Below are positions 6,894 to 8,079 of a stretch of DNA of 8,079 nt, piece by piece; the first letter of the stretch is position 1, and each line of letters begins with the position of its first letter. The notes below the pieces were generated by a model, which worked only from the letters and a program-made list of their open reading frames with translations, was not told the origin of the DNA and did no database searches. The translations under genes and the position numbers were made by a program. Source of the DNA: JALORV01 sp035429725 (GTDB lineage: Bacteria > Pseudomonadota > Gammaproteobacteria > Burkholderiales > Burkholderiaceae_F); contig DAOMFI010000132.1 of NCBI GenBank assembly GCA_035429725.1, positions 1 through 8,079 on the forward strand, written 5' to 3'.

Positions 6894-8079
6894 CGACGGG
6901 TCTGAGCGTTGCCGTGGTGGGCGGTGGCTGGGCCGGCTGTGCCGCGGCGGCCGAGCTTGCTCGCCGGGGCCATCGGGTCACGCTGCTCGAGGCCGGGGGG
7001 GAACTGGGCGGGCGAGCACGCCGACTCGTGCTTGAACTTGCCGGCGCACGGCACGAGCTCGACAACGGCCAGCACCTGCTGATCGGCGCCTATTCGGCGA
7101 CGGCTGCGCTGATGTCACAGGTCGGGGTGGAGCTGGACACCGCGTTTGCGCGCCGCCCGTTCGAGATCGTCTACCCGGACGGCATGCGCATGCGCGCCGC
7201 ACGGCTGCCGGCACCGTGGCATCTGGCGCTTGCGCTGTTGACCGCTCGCGGCCTGGGCTGGCGCGACCGGCTGGCGCTGGCGGGATTTCTGCCGCGCGCA
7301 CGAGGCCTTGACTGGACGGTGTTGCCCGACCGGCCGGCGAGCGAATGGCTGCAGCAGCTGGGGCAAACGCCGCGTCTGGTCGAGCGCATCTGGCGCCCGC
7401 TTACGCTCGCGGCACTCAACACACCGCTGGCCGAGGCCTCGGCCCAGGTCCTGGCAACCGTTCTGCGCGACAGCCTTGGCGCCGATGCGATGGCGGCCGA
7501 GATGTGGCTGCCCCGCGCGAACCTGTCCGCGGCGATGCCGAATGCCGTCGAGCGCTACCTTCTCGAACGCGGCGGCGCAGTGCGTCGGAACAGTCGGGTC
7601 GACCTCGCCCGCGGTTCCGAGCGCGGCTGGAGCCTCGCCATTCGCAGCGGCGGCGATCATGCCTCGCTCGACGTGGACGCTGTTGTGTACGCTGCTCCCG
7701 CGGCCCAGTTGCAGCGCGTCTTCGGGCTGCATGCGGACGCCATGCGGCTGCAACTGCGGATGATCGAGCGCTTCCGCTACCAGCCCATCACGACCGTGTA
7801 CCTGAAATATGCGCGCGAGGCCGAGCCGCGTTTGCCGAGGCTGTTCAACGCCCTCGCCGAGGACTCGGCACGTCGCCACCACGGCCAGTGGGTGTTCAAT
7901 CGGGGCGCGCTCGATGCGGCCAACGCCGGTGTGCTGGCGCTCGTCATCAGTACCGGTGGTACCCATGAAGAACCCACGCTCGATGCGCTTTGCGCCGCCG
8001 CCGCACAGCAGATGACGGACCTCTATGGTCTTCCGGCGCCGCGCGCTGCGCGCGCCGTCATCGAACGACGCGCCACCCT
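6890..8079 (+). CDS. hpnE: hydroxysqualene dehydroxylase HpnE (FAD-dependent), N-terminal 396 residues, C-terminus cut off
   Basis: HpnE is a flavoprotein that reductively removes the hydroxyl of hydroxysqualene to give squalene. It belongs to the amine oxidase/phytoene desaturase superfamily and is often annotated as squalene-associated FAD-dependent desaturase. Seen here: the dinucleotide-binding loop VVGGGWAG (9-16), the ribose-binding glutamate E34 at the end of the second strand (VTLLEA), the GGRA motif (40-43), and DNGQH (58-62), all typical of HpnE. The frame stays open to the last base. HpnE proteins are usually somewhat over 400 residues, so only a short C-terminal part, including the final FAD-contacting motif, should be missing. 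GTG 6890 is chosen because it overlaps the hpnD stop by four bases and puts the FAD motif at the usual distance. GTG 6869 and GTG 6860 are also in frame, and none has a good ribosome binding site. Confidence 0.93.
   Translation, partial: MTTGLSVAVVGGGWAGCAAAAELARRGHRVTLLEAGGELGGRARRLVLELAGARHELDNGQHLLIGAYSATAALMSQVGVELDTAFARRPFEIVYPDGMRMRAARLPAPWHLALALLTARGLGWRDRLALAGFLPRARGLDWTVLPDRPASEWLQQLGQTPRLVERIWRPLTLAALNTPLAEASAQVLATVLRDSLGADAMAAEMWLPRANLSAAMPNAVERYLLERGGAVRRNSRVDLARGSERGWSLAIRSGGDHASLDVDAVVYAAPAAQLQRVFGLHADAMRLQLRMIERFRYQPITTVYLKYAREAEPRLPRLFNALAEDSARRHHGQWVFNRGALDAANAGVLALVISTGGTHEEPTLDALCAAAAQQMTDLYGLPAPRAARAVIERRAT

Noticed and set aside
8033..8058. Dense GCGC-type imperfect palindrome near the right edge
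   Set aside because: It lies inside the hpnE reading frame and is explained by Ala/Arg/Pro codons in GC-rich DNA. The stem is imperfect and no regulatory context is visible.

Overview
No undescribed biological system is visible. Every gene here belongs to a well-known family, and the points worth a second look are regulatory or structural details. The window is GC-rich bacterial chromosome, most likely from a betaproteobacterium. The support is the order tRNA-Leu, tig, clpP, clpX, lon, the wording of ClpX and ClpP (for example the ClpX N-terminus MTDKKGSSEKLLYCSFCGKS), and third codon positions heavily biased to G or C. I cannot name the genus or species.

Layout. The left 5 kb is read on the minus strand and carries the protein quality-control cluster. 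In transcription order (right to left) it holds tRNA-Leu(UAG) (5009-4923), trigger factor tig (4873-3566), clpP (3540-2893), clpX (2861-1596) and lon (1447 to beyond base 1, so its C-terminal part is missing). tig, clpP and clpX are packed with gaps of 25 and 31 bases. lon is set off by a 148-base gap that holds overlapping inverted repeats, a good match to a heat-shock sigma-32 promoter, and a strong ribosome binding site. Trigger factor meets nascent chains at the ribosome, ClpX unfolds tagged or misfolded proteins for the ClpP chamber, and Lon degrades damaged proteins by itself.

The right 3 kb is read on the plus strand, divergently from the tRNA. It carries the three-enzyme bacterial squalene pathway: hpnC (5109-5924), hpnD (6057-6893) and hpnE (6890 to beyond the window end). 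By the established pathway, HpnD condenses two farnesyl diphosphates to presqualene diphosphate, HpnC converts that to hydroxysqualene, and the flavoenzyme HpnE reduces it to squalene. Squalene normally feeds a squalene-hopene cyclase, so hopanoid genes are expected to the right of the window.

The roughly 100 bases between the tRNA and hpnC must hold two divergent promoters. A TAGAAT -10 box followed by a GC-rich discriminator is visible for the tRNA. Nothing convincing is visible for hpnC.
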